This document shows positions 30,661 through 37,200 of a DNA stretch of 46,590 nucleotides, in pieces. Below the pieces are notes generated by a model. That model was not told the DNA's origin and searched no databases. It saw only the letters and a list, made by a program, of their open reading frames with translations. Source of the DNA: a virus. The stretch lies in the IMG/VR virus record IMGVR_UViG_3300033048_000051, positions 1 to 46,590 of that record. One strand, 5' to 3'. The position numbers and the translations under genes were made by a program. Each line of letters opens with the position of its first letter. Within the stretch, counting starts at the first letter, position 1.

Positions 30661-31067
30661 TATAAAAGCCTCGCTGTTTTTGCTAGTGCCAGCACAACAT
30701 CTTTGTGTTCTTTCCAGAAAGACAGGGCTGACCTATCCATGCGTTGTATAACATCGTCAGGGAAGGCTTCCCACTCTGTTATAGTGTGTGTCTTGCAGCC
30801 TATTTGTAAGCTATCATTATTACAAACGATAGCCCACCGGAAACCTACTATAGACAACACACCACAACCTCTTAGGTTAGCCCTTCTTAGGTCAGCCTCT
30901 TTGAGGTCAGCCCCTTTGAGGTCAGCCCCTTTGAGGTCATCCCCTCTTAGGTTAGCCCTTCTTAGGTTAGCCCTTCTTAGGTCAGCCCTTCTTAGGTCAG
31001 CCCTTCTTAGGTCAGCCTCTTCATATATAATAACACCTTCTTTGTTCTTTATTTTATAGGTCTTCAT
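30660..31067 (-). CDS. Pentapeptide-repeat protein
   Basis: 135 residues from the ATG at 31067 (GGAAAGAGAAC upstream). Residues about 18-70 contain about ten A(D/N)L-type pentapeptides ([20 protein letters not shown]), which fold as a right-handed quadrilateral helix and can mimic DNA; the C-terminal 65 residues form a separate domain ([18 protein letters not shown]). In bacteria such proteins can protect topoisomerases (Qnr) or bind other factors. The phage role is unknown. GTG or other longer starts upstream would overlap the 57-residue gene. Confidence 0.75.
   Translation of the reverse strand: MKTYKIKNKEGVIIYEEADLRRADLRRADLRRANLRRANLRGDDLKGADLKGADLKEADLRRANLRGCGVLSIVGFRWAIVCNNDSLQIGCKTHTITEWEAFPDDVIQRMDRSALSFWKEHKDVVLALAKTARLL
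30865..31022 (-). repeat. 15-bp tandem repeats encoding the pentapeptide coil
   Basis: About ten imperfect 15-bp units (AGGTTAGCCCTTCTT and AGGTCAGCCCCTTTG on the + strand). Such arrays can gain or lose units by slippage, changing coil length. Confidence 0.75.
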
Positions 31068-31227
31068 GTTCTCTTTCCTGTTCTCTTTCCGGCTTTTTAA
31101 TAAGTATGTTAATTTCATACAGCACGTCATTATATGCCTGCTCAACGATGTGGTCGTCTATCACCGCAGTAACAACCACGTAATGCCTTAATGCAACAAA
31201 CAAATTTTTAAGGTCTTTATCTACCAT
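31054..31227 (-). CDS. Hypothetical small early protein
   Basis: 57 residues, [19 protein letters not shown]..., ending in a repeated [12 protein letters not shown]. Overlaps the pentapeptide gene's start region by 14 bases, in another frame. Near-upstream TTAATTAAC. No domain recognised. Confidence 0.45.
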   Translation of the reverse strand: MVDKDLKNLFVALRHYVVVTAVIDDHIVEQAYNDVLYEINILIKKPEREQEREHEDL

Positions 31228-31244
31228 GTTAATTAACCCTCATG

Positions 31245-31550
31245 TTAATCTTTCATTACCTGGATAAATTCTACAGGTTCAACTTCGCAGTTCAAATACA
31301 ACCAAGATTTTTTTGCTGTTTGCTCACTATCGTAGAATTTATCACAAGGGTTCACTCCATCTTCCAAAAAGCCCCAAATTCTACACGGCTTTTCCGGCTT
31401 TACTCTGTATATAAACCCTGTAGTCCAACTTGGATTGTTATTATCACAGTCAACCCATGTAACGCCTTTTGGTAAGTTGATGGTACTATAGAACTGTATA
31501 ACCGCCCCATCTATCCAAGCATTAATCTCTTTCTTATGTTTTTTGCACAT
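31245..31550 (-). CDS. Hypothetical phage protein
   Basis: 101 residues. KKHKKEINAWIDGAVIQFYS, PSWTTGFIYRVKPEKPCRIWGFLE is a pattern I recall in many phage early proteins of unknown function (a short WIDG...YRVKPE family). Two further Cys lie near the middle. The upstream interval 31551-31655 contains no gene I can support. Confidence 0.6.
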   Translation of the reverse strand: MCKKHKKEINAWIDGAVIQFYSTINLPKGVTWVDCDNNNPSWTTGFIYRVKPEKPCRIWGFLEDGVNPCDKFYDSEQTAKKSWLYLNCEVEPVEFIQVMKD

Positions 31551-31655
31551 TCTTTATCCATTTTTTCACCTTTGTATTTAATTAGACCTTTAACTCAACC
31601 TTTTATTTGTTTCCCTCGAAAGCCTTAAATGGATCCTTGCCCAGTAAGCCCCCCC

Positions 31656-31877
31656 TTATGGGGATGATCCCCGATCAAAGGCATCTGTTAAGCTGGCAGT
31701 CATACAGGCCACAATAACACCATTTTCATGAAGAGTGTATTCATCTAGCGGTATATCTTTGTATATCTCATTAATGTACATCCCTGCAGCCTCATCTACT
31801 GCAGTAACAACTTCAACCAGTGATGCCCCTGCCTCCCTTTTCTCCGCCACGTTACTCGCCATGGAACTTGTCATCAT
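31656..31877 (-). CDS. Hypothetical early protein
   Basis: 73 residues; an alternative start is the sixth codon (ATG at 31862). Acidic/alternating helices, no domain recognised. Overlaps the 56-residue gene's end by 26 bases; this may mean the shorter start is used. A GGGGATCATCCCC palindrome lies at its 3' end. Confidence 0.45.
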   Translation of the reverse strand: MMTSSMASNVAEKREAGASLVEVVTAVDEAAGMYINEIYKDIPLDEYTLHENGVIVACMTASLTDAFDRGSSP

Positions 31878-32022
31878 CGTTAACGAACCAATCAGTGTCG
31901 TGTATCTCTTCAGTATACAATACCTCTAAGTCAAGCTCGCCCCGTACCCACCCTGTACCTGTGTTTTGTTTTTCTATCTGATCCAGAACTTCATCGGTCG
32001 GTTCTTTTTGTTTTTTGCTCAT
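31852..32022 (-). CDS. Tiny acidic hypothetical protein
   Basis: 56 residues, MSKKQKEPTDEVLDQIEKQ..., acidic C-terminus (DTDWFVNDDDKFHGE). ATGA overlap with the upstream stop. No domain recognised. Confidence 0.55.
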   Translation of the reverse strand: MSKKQKEPTDEVLDQIEKQNTGTGWVRGELDLEVLYTEEIHDTDWFVNDDDKFHGE

Positions 32023-32339
32023 GTTACACCTACAAGTTTAGTCCTGGAGAAGACAGCATAAAGGCTGTCATTAGTTTTGTGCCGTTCAAGTACATCCTGC
32101 ATATCAATAATAACAGCTCTTTCCACGCCCGGCAATGGTTTTATCCCTAAAATTTCTTCTACAGAGAATTTATCATTACCGTGTGCATCTTTTTCTCGCG
32201 CTCTCGCTCTTATACATGCAGTGGTGTCGCCTGTTGTCCTGCTCCACCATTTAATGGGTGCTGTGTAAAGAATACCTTTATACATAGCTGTGTATAGTTT
32301 ACACGATTTATGCGCTTTTATATATTGGTGTTCAGTCAT
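32019..32339 (-). CDS. Hypothetical early protein
   Basis: 106 residues, Lys/Arg/Thr-rich with ARAREKDAHGND and SVEEILGIKPLPG. No domain recognised. AGGGGTACAAG ribosome-binding site. Lies just after the outer-membrane-protein gene; the two could be expressed together. Confidence 0.55.
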   Translation of the reverse strand: MTEHQYIKAHKSCKLYTAMYKGILYTAPIKWWSRTTGDTTACIRARAREKDAHGNDKFSVEEILGIKPLPGVERAVIIDMQDVLERHKTNDSLYAVFSRTKLVGVT

Positions 32340-32348
32340 CTTGTACCC

Positions 32349-32777
32349 CTAAAATTTATAAGAAACGGTTAATGTTAACGCCTGTACTTCAGAGCCAGGT
32401 ATCAGCCCAAATCTAACGCGGTATCTATCAACATCGTAAGTGACGTTAGGCATAGCTAGTACATACCCCTGGTCGTACCCTGTAACCACGCCATATATAA
32501 CACCTATACGCGGATTAGTGTTCGTATGTGTGTCAATACCAATGTAGGTACTCATATCATAATAAGAATTCTTGAAGAAACCGGCTGACACGTCGTTATA
32601 TAAGTTAATAGACTTTGTTACCCCGAGGCCGAAGTTTTTATTGTTGTATTGTTTTGTTACACCCTGTTTAGTGTACGTATCTTTTGAATGCCATGACGTT
32701 ACGTGCAGGTCTATATAAGTATCAGCCATTACAGGGCTTGATAATAAGCCTATTAATACCCCTGTTTTAATGTTCAT
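32349..32777 (-). CDS. Small outer-membrane beta-barrel protein with signal peptide
   Basis: 142 residues. Signal peptide MNIKTGVLIGLLSSPVMA with cleavage expected after ADT or SPVMA; the mature part is beta-rich and ends TLTVSYKF, with the terminal aromatic residue that directs barrel proteins to the outer membrane. It resembles phage PagP-like barrels (FGLGVTKS...SAGFFKNSYYD...GLIPG). A phage-encoded outer-membrane protein may change the surface of the infected cell or block superinfection; neither is shown. Confidence 0.65.
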   Translation of the reverse strand: MNIKTGVLIGLLSSPVMADTYIDLHVTSWHSKDTYTKQGVTKQYNNKNFGLGVTKSINLYNDVSAGFFKNSYYDMSTYIGIDTHTNTNPRIGVIYGVVTGYDQGYVLAMPNVTYDVDRYRVRFGLIPGSEVQALTLTVSYKF

Positions 32778-32913
32778 TATTCATCCTGTTAATTTCTTTT
32801 TTTATTTCAAGCCATGCTTTAGGCTTAACCCAAATCTGCTTTAATATGTAACCTTCACCACGCATTCTTTGTCGCTGGATGCGCTTTGACTCTGCCGGTG
32901 TTTGCTTAGTCAT
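32767..32913 (-). CDS. Small basic protein, possible ribbon-helix-helix DNA binder
   Basis: 48 residues from the ATG at 32913. TKQTPAESKRIQRQRMRGEGYILKQIWVKPKAWLEIKKEI has the strand-helix-helix pattern seen in small phage RHH repressors (RQRMRGEGY, then W and a helix). Assignment is by pattern only. The longer frame from 32952 overlaps the neighbouring gene. Confidence 0.5.
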   Translation of the reverse strand: MTKQTPAESKRIQRQRMRGEGYILKQIWVKPKAWLEIKKEINRMNNEH

Positions 32914-33217
32914 TAATCCATACCTCCCATGACAGGTACTGGTATTTTTCACCGTCTAAGGTAAATCTAGTGTCTCTTCCAACATCCGTCTTTTCTGGTT
33001 CTTTGTAACATAAACCAGCCTTAATCAAAATACTTCTACAAACCTTTAATAAGCCCCTCTCTTTGTTTTCTTCTGCGAAGGTATGAGTATCATCAAAACC
33101 GTCTGCAGCGTCATACTCATAATCCCTATCTAAAATCATATGATACTCAATCTCGTTATTCAGCTCCAAGTTGTTTTCTTCCTTGATTAAAGTAATAAGT
33201 TTTGATGCATTGGTCAT
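32906..33217 (-). CDS. Hypothetical early protein, first gene after a promoter
   Basis: 103 residues. Helical N-terminus, acidic centre (YEYDAADGFDDTHTFAEENKERG), no domain recognised. A strong sigma70 promoter lies 25 bases upstream and GGAGAAAAGCG precedes the ATG, so it leads a leftward transcript that includes the outer-membrane protein. Confidence 0.6.
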   Translation of the reverse strand: MTNASKLITLIKEENNLELNNEIEYHMILDRDYEYDAADGFDDTHTFAEENKERGLLKVCRSILIKAGLCYKEPEKTDVGRDTRFTLDGEKYQYLSWEVWIND

Positions 33218-33241
33218 CGCTTTTCTCCTGTCTCTAACACC

Positions 33242-33270
33242 AATATAACATAGGTCATGTCTATTGTCAA
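33242..33270 (-). promoter_or_regulatory. Sigma70-type promoter
   Basis: On the - strand TTGACA, 17 bases, TATATT. Perfect -35 and near-consensus -10 with optimal spacing, immediately upstream of the gene at 32906-33217. Confidence 0.8.
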
Positions 33271-33289
33271 GGGATAATTAAAACTATTT

Positions 33290-33318
33290 ATAACAAGTCG
33301 CTAGCCACTTGTCGTTAT
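33290..33318 (-). terminator. Short hairpin between transcripts, attC-like in sequence
   Basis: ATAACAAGT ... ACTTGTCGTTAT (+ strand) pairs over six base pairs plus an ATA/TAT outer set with a bulge. It separates the 52-residue gene from the promoter at 33242-33270 and may act as a weak terminator. The TAACAA...CGTTA ends recall attC but it is far too short (29 bases). Confidence 0.4.
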
Positions 33319-33323
33319 TATAC

Positions 33324-33482
33324 TTAGGAATTTTCTTCTGTTGTATATTCTACACTGCAGTCTTCAGGGTCTATAATAACTAGTTCGTTGTCCTCAGTGC
33401 GTACTATCATCCTTTTATCTACTGTGGTGACTACAGCGGCTCTTAGTTCTTCGCCGTTATTAAAAGTTATTACGCATTTCAT
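33324..33482 (-). CDS. Tiny hypothetical protein
   Basis: 52 residues, MKCVITFNNGEELRAAVVTT..., short beta-like protein with an acidic C-terminus. ATGA overlap with the 51-residue gene upstream. No domain recognised. Confidence 0.55.
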   Translation of the reverse strand: MKCVITFNNGEELRAAVVTTVDKRMIVRTEDNELVIIDPEDCSVEYTTEENS

Positions 33483-33634
33483 TGCACATCCTCCAGTTTT
33501 TGCCTGAGCTGATCTCTTTCCTTTTCTTCTTCGTCGATCTGCCTGTTTATTTCTTGTATACGGCCAGCTAGTACACCTCTACCATAAGCGGCTGTTACTC
33601 TATCATCTATAATCTTTTGTATTTCTTTGTTCAT
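33479..33634 (-). CDS. Tiny coiled-coil protein
   Basis: 51 residues; residues about 24-51 are a Glu/Lys/Gln coiled coil (GRIQEINRQIDEEEKERDQL). The start overlaps the preceding gene by about 30 bases. No domain recognised. Confidence 0.5.
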   Translation of the reverse strand: MNKEIQKIIDDRVTAAYGRGVLAGRIQEINRQIDEEEKERDQLRQKLEDVQ

Positions 33635-33869
33635 TGCACCCTACCTCTGTAAAAACTAATGTGTTTAACGTATCAGGATGTGTTAACGTGTACGGGAAAC
33701 CTTCTGATACTCTCTGTATGCTCGATAGCGCTGCTTTCCGTGCTACGCTCTTATCCAGACCCTCGAACCGTATGAACGCCTCAGTGAGCAGGTTGCAGGC
33801 GCTGCTTGTGTTAAGGTTCCTTTGAATAGTCTGTCCTGTACCTGCATGTTTTATTCTAACATTAATCAT
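33603..33869 (-). CDS. Hypothetical early protein
   Basis: 88 residues from the ATG at 33869 with AAGGTG upstream. NVRIKHAGTGQTIQRNLNTSSACNLL and ARKAALSSIQRVSEGF are helical segments; no domain recognised. Sits one base after the stop of the 48-residue membrane protein. Confidence 0.5.
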   Translation of the reverse strand: MINVRIKHAGTGQTIQRNLNTSSACNLLTEAFIRFEGLDKSVARKAALSSIQRVSEGFPYTLTHPDTLNTLVFTEVGCNEQRNTKDYR

Positions 33870-33870
33870 A

Positions 33871-34017
33871 TCACACCTTATTAATCTGTTGATGGTCATG
33901 TACTGTCTGTATATTGATACCTAACAGTGTAAAAGCGCACAAAGCCAGTAAAGCAAGGGGAACCAGTAACCAATACAAAAAGGAGGAAGCTGCTTCCCTC
34001 GGTAAGAGGGCTTTCAT
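33871..34017 (-). CDS. Tiny single-pass membrane protein
   Basis: 48 residues; a hydrophobic segment (residues about 14-34, YWLLVPLALLALCAFTLLGI) spans the membrane once. Tight spacing to both neighbours. Function unknown. Confidence 0.55.
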   Translation of the reverse strand: MKALLPREAASSFLYWLLVPLALLALCAFTLLGINIQTVHDHQQINKV

Positions 34018-34208
34018 ACTTCACCTACCAAACATGGCGGTGTCTGATCTGTAGTCTCACCCTCGATAACTAGGGAGGTCTGCTGTACGTGTATCAACTC
34101 AGTGTTGTACTTTTTACCCTTCATCTGCTGCACACATGTACGCTCACTGTCAAAATACAGTACATTAACCACACCTTTGTCTAGCCAATGCACCTTAAGA
34201 ATTATCAT
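34014..34208 (-). CDS. Hypothetical early protein
   Basis: 64 residues from the ATG at 34208, chosen because it overlaps the tiny membrane gene's stop (ATGA) and has GAGGTATTTGAA upstream; a GTG at 34235 is in frame. Alpha/beta pattern with many Val/Leu strands. No domain recognised. Confidence 0.5.
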   Translation of the reverse strand: MIILKVHWLDKGVVNVLYFDSERTCVQQMKGKKYNTELIHVQQTSLVIEGETTDQTPPCLVGEV

Positions 34209-34282
34209 TTCAAATACCTCATGTAAAGCTTCCACGTTATGGAAGTAACCACCAAAAAATACAGCATAGACCCGATTATCAT
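34205..34282 (-). CDS. Tiny single-pass membrane peptide
   Basis: 25 residues, one helix (IIGSMLYFLVVTSITWKLYM). Overlaps the next gene by ATGA, and AGGTGTTCAA precedes the ATG. Could be translated, but is near the limit of what can be called. Confidence 0.4.
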   Translation of the reverse strand: MIIGSMLYFLVVTSITWKLYMRYLK

Positions 34283-34297
34283 TTGAACACCTACGCG

Positions 34298-34483
34298 TTA
34301 AGACTGCGCTACACGGAAAATCTCATACCTTTCACTATCTTCAATAGTGGCTTTCGCGGCCTCCCTTGCGTCATCCTCTGACCTGAACTGGTCTACCTCT
34401 CCGTCCTCGCCAGGCATTGCATAATAATCATCCTCAAGTGTATAGATTATCACAAAGTAAGGTTTAATCTTTAGAACAGTCAT
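34298..34483 (-). CDS. Hypothetical early protein
   Basis: 61 residues. TVLKIKPYFVIIYTLEDDYYAMPGE then RSEDDAREAAKATIEDSERYEIFRV: strands followed by a helix, in the style of small phage proteins with a YEIFRV end. No known role. Confidence 0.55.
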   Translation of the reverse strand: MTVLKIKPYFVIIYTLEDDYYAMPGEDGEVDQFRSEDDAREAAKATIEDSERYEIFRVAQS

Positions 34484-34508
34484 TATTCAGACCCTCGAAA
34501 AGTTTGTA

Positions 34509-34667
34509 TTACAGCAGTACAACACCGATAAAAGCTACAGCCATAACAAGGGCTAGTATCATCCCCGTTAGGAGGTCTGTTAATACAGACGGTGTGTCAT
34601 CAAGAAAGATGTTTCGCGAAGAAGTCTCTTTGCTACTTCTCCTTTGTCTTTTAGGTAGTTTATTCAT
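34509..34667 (-). CDS. Small membrane protein
   Basis: 52 residues. Basic N-terminus (KLPKRQRRSSKETSSR) then a C-terminal transmembrane helix (about 34-52, LTGMILALVMAVAFIGVVLL): a tail-anchored topology. Good separation from neighbours; function unknown. Confidence 0.5.
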   Translation of the reverse strand: MNKLPKRQRRSSKETSSRNIFLDDTPSVLTDLLTGMILALVMAVAFIGVVLL

Positions 34668-34689
34668 AGTCGTTATCCTCAGTCATCAC

Positions 34690-34716
34690 TAACAACAATA
34701 AAGCCTTTTTCGGCTT
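34690..34716 (-). terminator. Rho-independent-terminator-like hairpin
   Basis: On the - strand AAGCC-GAAAAA-GGCTT then TATTGTTGTT. Stem of five pairs with a T-rich tail, immediately after the stop of the 46-residue gene. Confidence 0.5.
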
Positions 34717-34855
34717 ACTCTTTGTCGCTCCAATGTTTTGCACAGTAGCCATCATCACAACGTTCTTGGGCTTTGTTCTTACCGTCACCCCCGTAGTACC
34801 CTGAAGAATGTACGGCTAGATGATTGTCTCTTGCTACTATTTTATAGGCACTCAT
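34715..34855 (-). CDS. Tiny hypothetical protein
   Basis: 46 residues, MSAYKIVARDNHLAVHSSG..., ending CDDGYCAKHWSDKE with two Cys. Overlaps the upstream gene by four bases; followed by a terminator-like hairpin. Confidence 0.5.
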   Translation of the reverse strand: MSAYKIVARDNHLAVHSSGYYGGDGKNKAQERCDDGYCAKHWSDKE

Positions 34856-35139
34856 TTCGTGTATCCCCCGTGTTTATGTATGTACAGTTTAACCTTTTCC
34901 TGTATTACTTGATCTTCTTCTGTCCTGGTTAAGTCCTGTAGATCAAAGAACTCAACAAAAAAGTCTCTTATAGCGTTAACACCGCACTCCTTTTGTGGTT
35001 TCTTACGTCCTGTAAGAACGGCTATTATCTTTTGGCGGTTGAACCTCTGCCATACCCCGCCTAGCGCATAAACATAACAGGAACCGCTCGTTAACCTGGT
35101 GAAGCACAAAAAAGATTCTAGTCTTTGTCGTTTATTCAT
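34852..35139 (-). CDS. Hypothetical basic early protein
   Basis: 95 residues. Basic (RQKIIAVLTGRKKPQKECG), with FFVEFFDLQDL near residue 60. No domain recognised. Possible promoter at 35173-35201 lies upstream. Confidence 0.5.
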   Translation of the reverse strand: MNKRQRLESFLCFTRLTSGSCYVYALGGVWQRFNRQKIIAVLTGRKKPQKECGVNAIRDFFVEFFDLQDLTRTEEDQVIQEKVKLYIHKHGGYTK

Positions 35140-35172
35140 TTTAACCCCTTATGTAAGAACAAAAAAACAAAA

Positions 35173-35201
35173 TAATAACATACCCTGAGTATAACATACA
35201 A
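35173..35201 (-). promoter_or_regulatory. Possible sigma70-type promoter
   Basis: On the - strand TTGTAT, 17 bases, TTATTA, in the gap between the ArdA gene and the 95-residue gene. Matches are partial. Confidence 0.4.
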
Positions 35202-35220
35202 AAAGTTAACATAACACTCC

Positions 35221-35703
35221 TCACCAATCAGTAAGAAAATAATGACCGTTAAACTCAGAAAAGTCCATAGCTAAATCCCTGCCGTACTTCTCATAGTCGA
35301 AGTATCTGGCTAACACGCTGTCATCATCCAGTTCACCAGTTCCGTCCAACCAATCATTAGCAAATTCAGCTACAGTATCGAACTCCCCGCGATAAGCATC
35401 CTGTATGCTGCCCAGAGGTATACCCAGCTCTGCACCTGCCGCGAGCATATCTTTGTCTACTCCATCATTTACCATCTCCTTGTACTCCCAAAATTCAGAA
35501 GATAAACCGGACTCATTATAATAAGAGTCGGGAAAGCCTTCAAAATCTTGATACATGTACTCGGGGTCATCGTCAATACCATCAAAAAATACCTCAAGGG
35601 CATCGTCTAGTTCCTCCTGGTCATCATATAGATCAAGATCGAACCAATCACCTTTAGGTGAACCAGTGTTGTATAAACCGTAAGTACTTATGTAAGCTTC
35701 CAT
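35221..35703 (-). CDS. ardA: ArdA antirestriction protein
   Basis: 160 residues from the ATG at 35703, chosen because AAGAGGAAC is eight bases upstream; a longer frame exists. Family signatures: ISTYGLYNTGSPKGDWFDL, YMYQDFEGFPDSYYNES, DAYRGEFDTVAEFANDWLD, ARYFDYEKYGRDLAMDFSEF. Acidic, DNA-mimicking protein that inhibits type I restriction enzymes. It is among the first leftward genes, fitting early expression. Promoter candidate 35776-35803. Confidence 0.85.
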   Translation of the reverse strand: MEAYISTYGLYNTGSPKGDWFDLDLYDDQEELDDALEVFFDGIDDDPEYMYQDFEGFPDSYYNESGLSSEFWEYKEMVNDGVDKDMLAAGAELGIPLGSIQDAYRGEFDTVAEFANDWLDGTGELDDDSVLARYFDYEKYGRDLAMDFSEFNGHYFLTDW

Positions 35704-35775
35704 CTGTTGTTCCTCTTGTGTTGTGTTCTTTGGGTGAAGAAGCATCTCCACCCTTGTTCTGTTGTTGATGTGTTA

Positions 35776-35803
35776 ACTATACTCTGATTGAAGAAGATAG
35801 CAA
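35776..35803 (-). promoter_or_regulatory. Sigma70-type promoter upstream of ardA
   Basis: On the - strand TTGCTA, 16 bases, TATAGT. Position about 70 bases upstream of the ardA start. Confidence 0.55.
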
Positions 35804-35822
35804 GCTTTGAAAGATATGGGAA

Positions 35823-35954
35823 TTATATACATGACTCCCTCTCTATCTTTTTTCTTTTTCGTGCTCGTTTTTTAGCAGGGGTAGACTTTGGCTTTGGTCG
35901 GTATCTCAAAACAGCATCGGCAATATTATCCAGCGTCTTTAATATTTTAGTCAT
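35823..35954 (-). CDS. Tiny basic hypothetical protein
   Basis: 43 residues with a very basic middle (RPKPKSTPAKKRARKRKKIERE), possible nucleic-acid binder. ATAAGGATTTGATTTC upstream. No domain recognised. Confidence 0.45.
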   Translation of the reverse strand: MTKILKTLDNIADAVLRYRPKPKSTPAKKRARKRKKIERESCI

Positions 35955-35966
35955 GAAATCAAATCC

Positions 35967-36077
35967 TTATAAGTGATTCGTCGGCCAAAGCCTTGACTCT
36001 AAGTAGTCACGTGCCGACTCCTGATCTGGAAACATCTGGAATAACTGTAACAAGCTGATTGTGGTTTTATCGTTCAT
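35967..36077 (-). CDS. Tiny protein resembling the N-terminus of IS1595-type transposases
   Basis: 36 residues. LLQLFQMFPDQESARDYLESRLWP matches the first helix block of the ISXO2/IS1595 transposase family (FPDEEAAR...W-type pattern), after which the zinc-binding part would follow; here the frame stops. Could be a truncated element or a repurposed small protein. Overlaps the preceding gene by ATGA, so it is likely translated. Confidence 0.45.
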   Translation of the reverse strand: MNDKTTISLLQLFQMFPDQESARDYLESRLWPTNHL

Positions 36078-36268
36078 TCTCTAGCTCCACGTAGTAGGGT
36101 TTTTAAGTCGTTAATCTCGTCTTCCTTTTCTTCCACAAGTAATTCAATAGCCTGAAATAAGCAACTGCGACACAAGCAATTCCCTGAACCTAATGGTGGG
36201 GTTCTTGGGTCTTTTAGTAATGTGTAACTATCCTCCCAACAATCTAAACATTTTCTTTTTTTACTCAT
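36074..36268 (-). CDS. Small Cys-rich hypothetical protein
   Basis: 64 residues from the ATG at 36268 (AGGAAATAAAT upstream). CLDCWED near the start, CLCRSC in the middle: a possible zinc finger; then a Glu/Lys helix (VEEKEDEINDLKTLL). No domain recognised. Confidence 0.5.
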   Translation of the reverse strand: MSKKRKCLDCWEDSYTLLKDPRTPPLGSGNCLCRSCLFQAIELLVEEKEDEINDLKTLLRGARE

Positions 36269-36270
36269 AT

Positions 36271-36441
36271 TTATTTCCTGTCTATTGTCCATTTAGCCCA
36301 ACTTATTGCATCTCTTTTTAACGTTTCTTTGCAAGAGTCAAAAGCAGTAAGTTCGTTTAGGTAAAACATAAAACTTTGATAATATCCGTCTTTCTTTTTG
36401 GTTATTATCTTAAAGCCTTTATATGTAGTTTTTGTGTCCAT
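36271..36441 (-). CDS. Hypothetical first gene of the leftward early region
   Basis: 56 residues from the ATG at 36441; the frame is open further upstream to 36501 without a ribosome-binding site. Basic N-terminus (KTTYKGFKIITKKKDGYYQS) and ending WAKWTIDRK. Closest leftward gene to the divergent control region. Confidence 0.5.
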   Translation of the reverse strand: MDTKTTYKGFKIITKKKDGYYQSFMFYLNELTAFDSCKETLKRDAISWAKWTIDRK

Positions 36442-36446
36442 GTGTA

Positions 36447-36476
36447 TATATTGCGCCTTTTTAGCAAGGGAGTCAA
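36447..36476 (-). promoter_or_regulatory. Sigma70-type promoter, leftward
   Basis: On the - strand TTGACT, 17 bases, CAATAT. The transcript would start close to the ATG at 36441, so it may serve the downstream genes or a leaderless message. Confidence 0.45.
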
Positions 36477-36500
36477 GTATATACGCAATATATAACATCA

Positions 36501-36530
36501 ATATAATCAGAGGTTTAGTAAAAAATACAA
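36501..36530 (-). promoter_or_regulatory. Possible sigma70-type promoter, leftward
   Basis: On the - strand TTGTAT, 18 bases, TTATAT. Gives about a 50-base leader before the ATG at 36441. Weaker -35 match. Confidence 0.4.
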
Positions 36531-37171
36531 AATCAGTTTATTAGGGAGTTAAATATATAATTCCCATATATATTATGTTTATTTTGTATTTCATGTAATT
36601 TGTACTTTACTTGTGTAGTTTAATAGTATATGCTAGACAACAAGCACTAAGTACATAACTAGTACATACACACGCACTTATTAGTACGTACTTAATCACT
36701 ACCTTTGAAGTTTAACATCTCTTTAAGACAGGACACCAGAAGGCATCCTATCTTAAACATCTGAAACCGCTCTTGACCTTCAGTTAGTTACTTATGTGGT
36801 TTATTAAGTTACGGGTAGTTATATCTGCTGTACTACCGGGTTGAGAAGCTTCCCAACCCTTGTAGTCAGATACACTATCATACACCATGTAATTGTTATT
36901 GTTCATCGAGTAAAGGAATATTCTTTACTCTTGTTATTAATTATTGTGATACTTATATGTGTTATATGTATTATACTGATATATAAGAGTAATTACACGG
37001 GTATATGTTGTTCATTATTAATAAGGGTTTTGGTTTCTCTAGAATAAACCTTTATATATCAACATCTTATGGTGTTATTAGGGGTTTGACTGGTTACATA
37101 TTATGTTCGTAATTATATGTAATGGTTATAATTAAGCACTGGAATGATGTACGAGTCAGTACGAATAAAGC
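36531..37171. other. AT-rich divergent control region (no gene seen)
   Basis: About 640 bases between the leftward and rightward blocks with no supported gene; an AT-rich TTG-start frame at 36841-37047 has no good ribosome-binding site. Contains repeated TAGTAC and AGTACATA elements around 36640-36690 and long A/T runs. Candidate promoter cluster or replication origin, not shown. Confidence 0.45.
37086..37115 (+). promoter_or_regulatory. Possible sigma70-type promoter, rightward
   Basis: TTGACT, 18 bases, TAATTA. Upstream of the stronger candidate at 37172. Confidence 0.4.
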
Positions 37172-37200
37172 TTGACATACTTGGTTATACGTGCTAGGAT
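37172..37200 (+). promoter_or_regulatory. Sigma70-type promoter, rightward
   Basis: TTGACA, 17 bases, TAGGAT. Consensus -35 with optimal spacing, 246 bases before the first rightward gene of the packaging and head block. Confidence 0.7.

Noticed and set aside
30865-31022. CRISPR array
   Set aside because: The short tandem units have no spacers and encode the pentapeptide coil in frame.
30652-31059. Rightward frame with RLALLRSA repeats
   Set aside because: It is the antisense shadow of the pentapeptide-repeat gene.
36841-37047. Hydrophobic frame in the control region
   Set aside because: Starts with TTG, has no ribosome-binding site and low-complexity A/T-rich sequence; probably chance.
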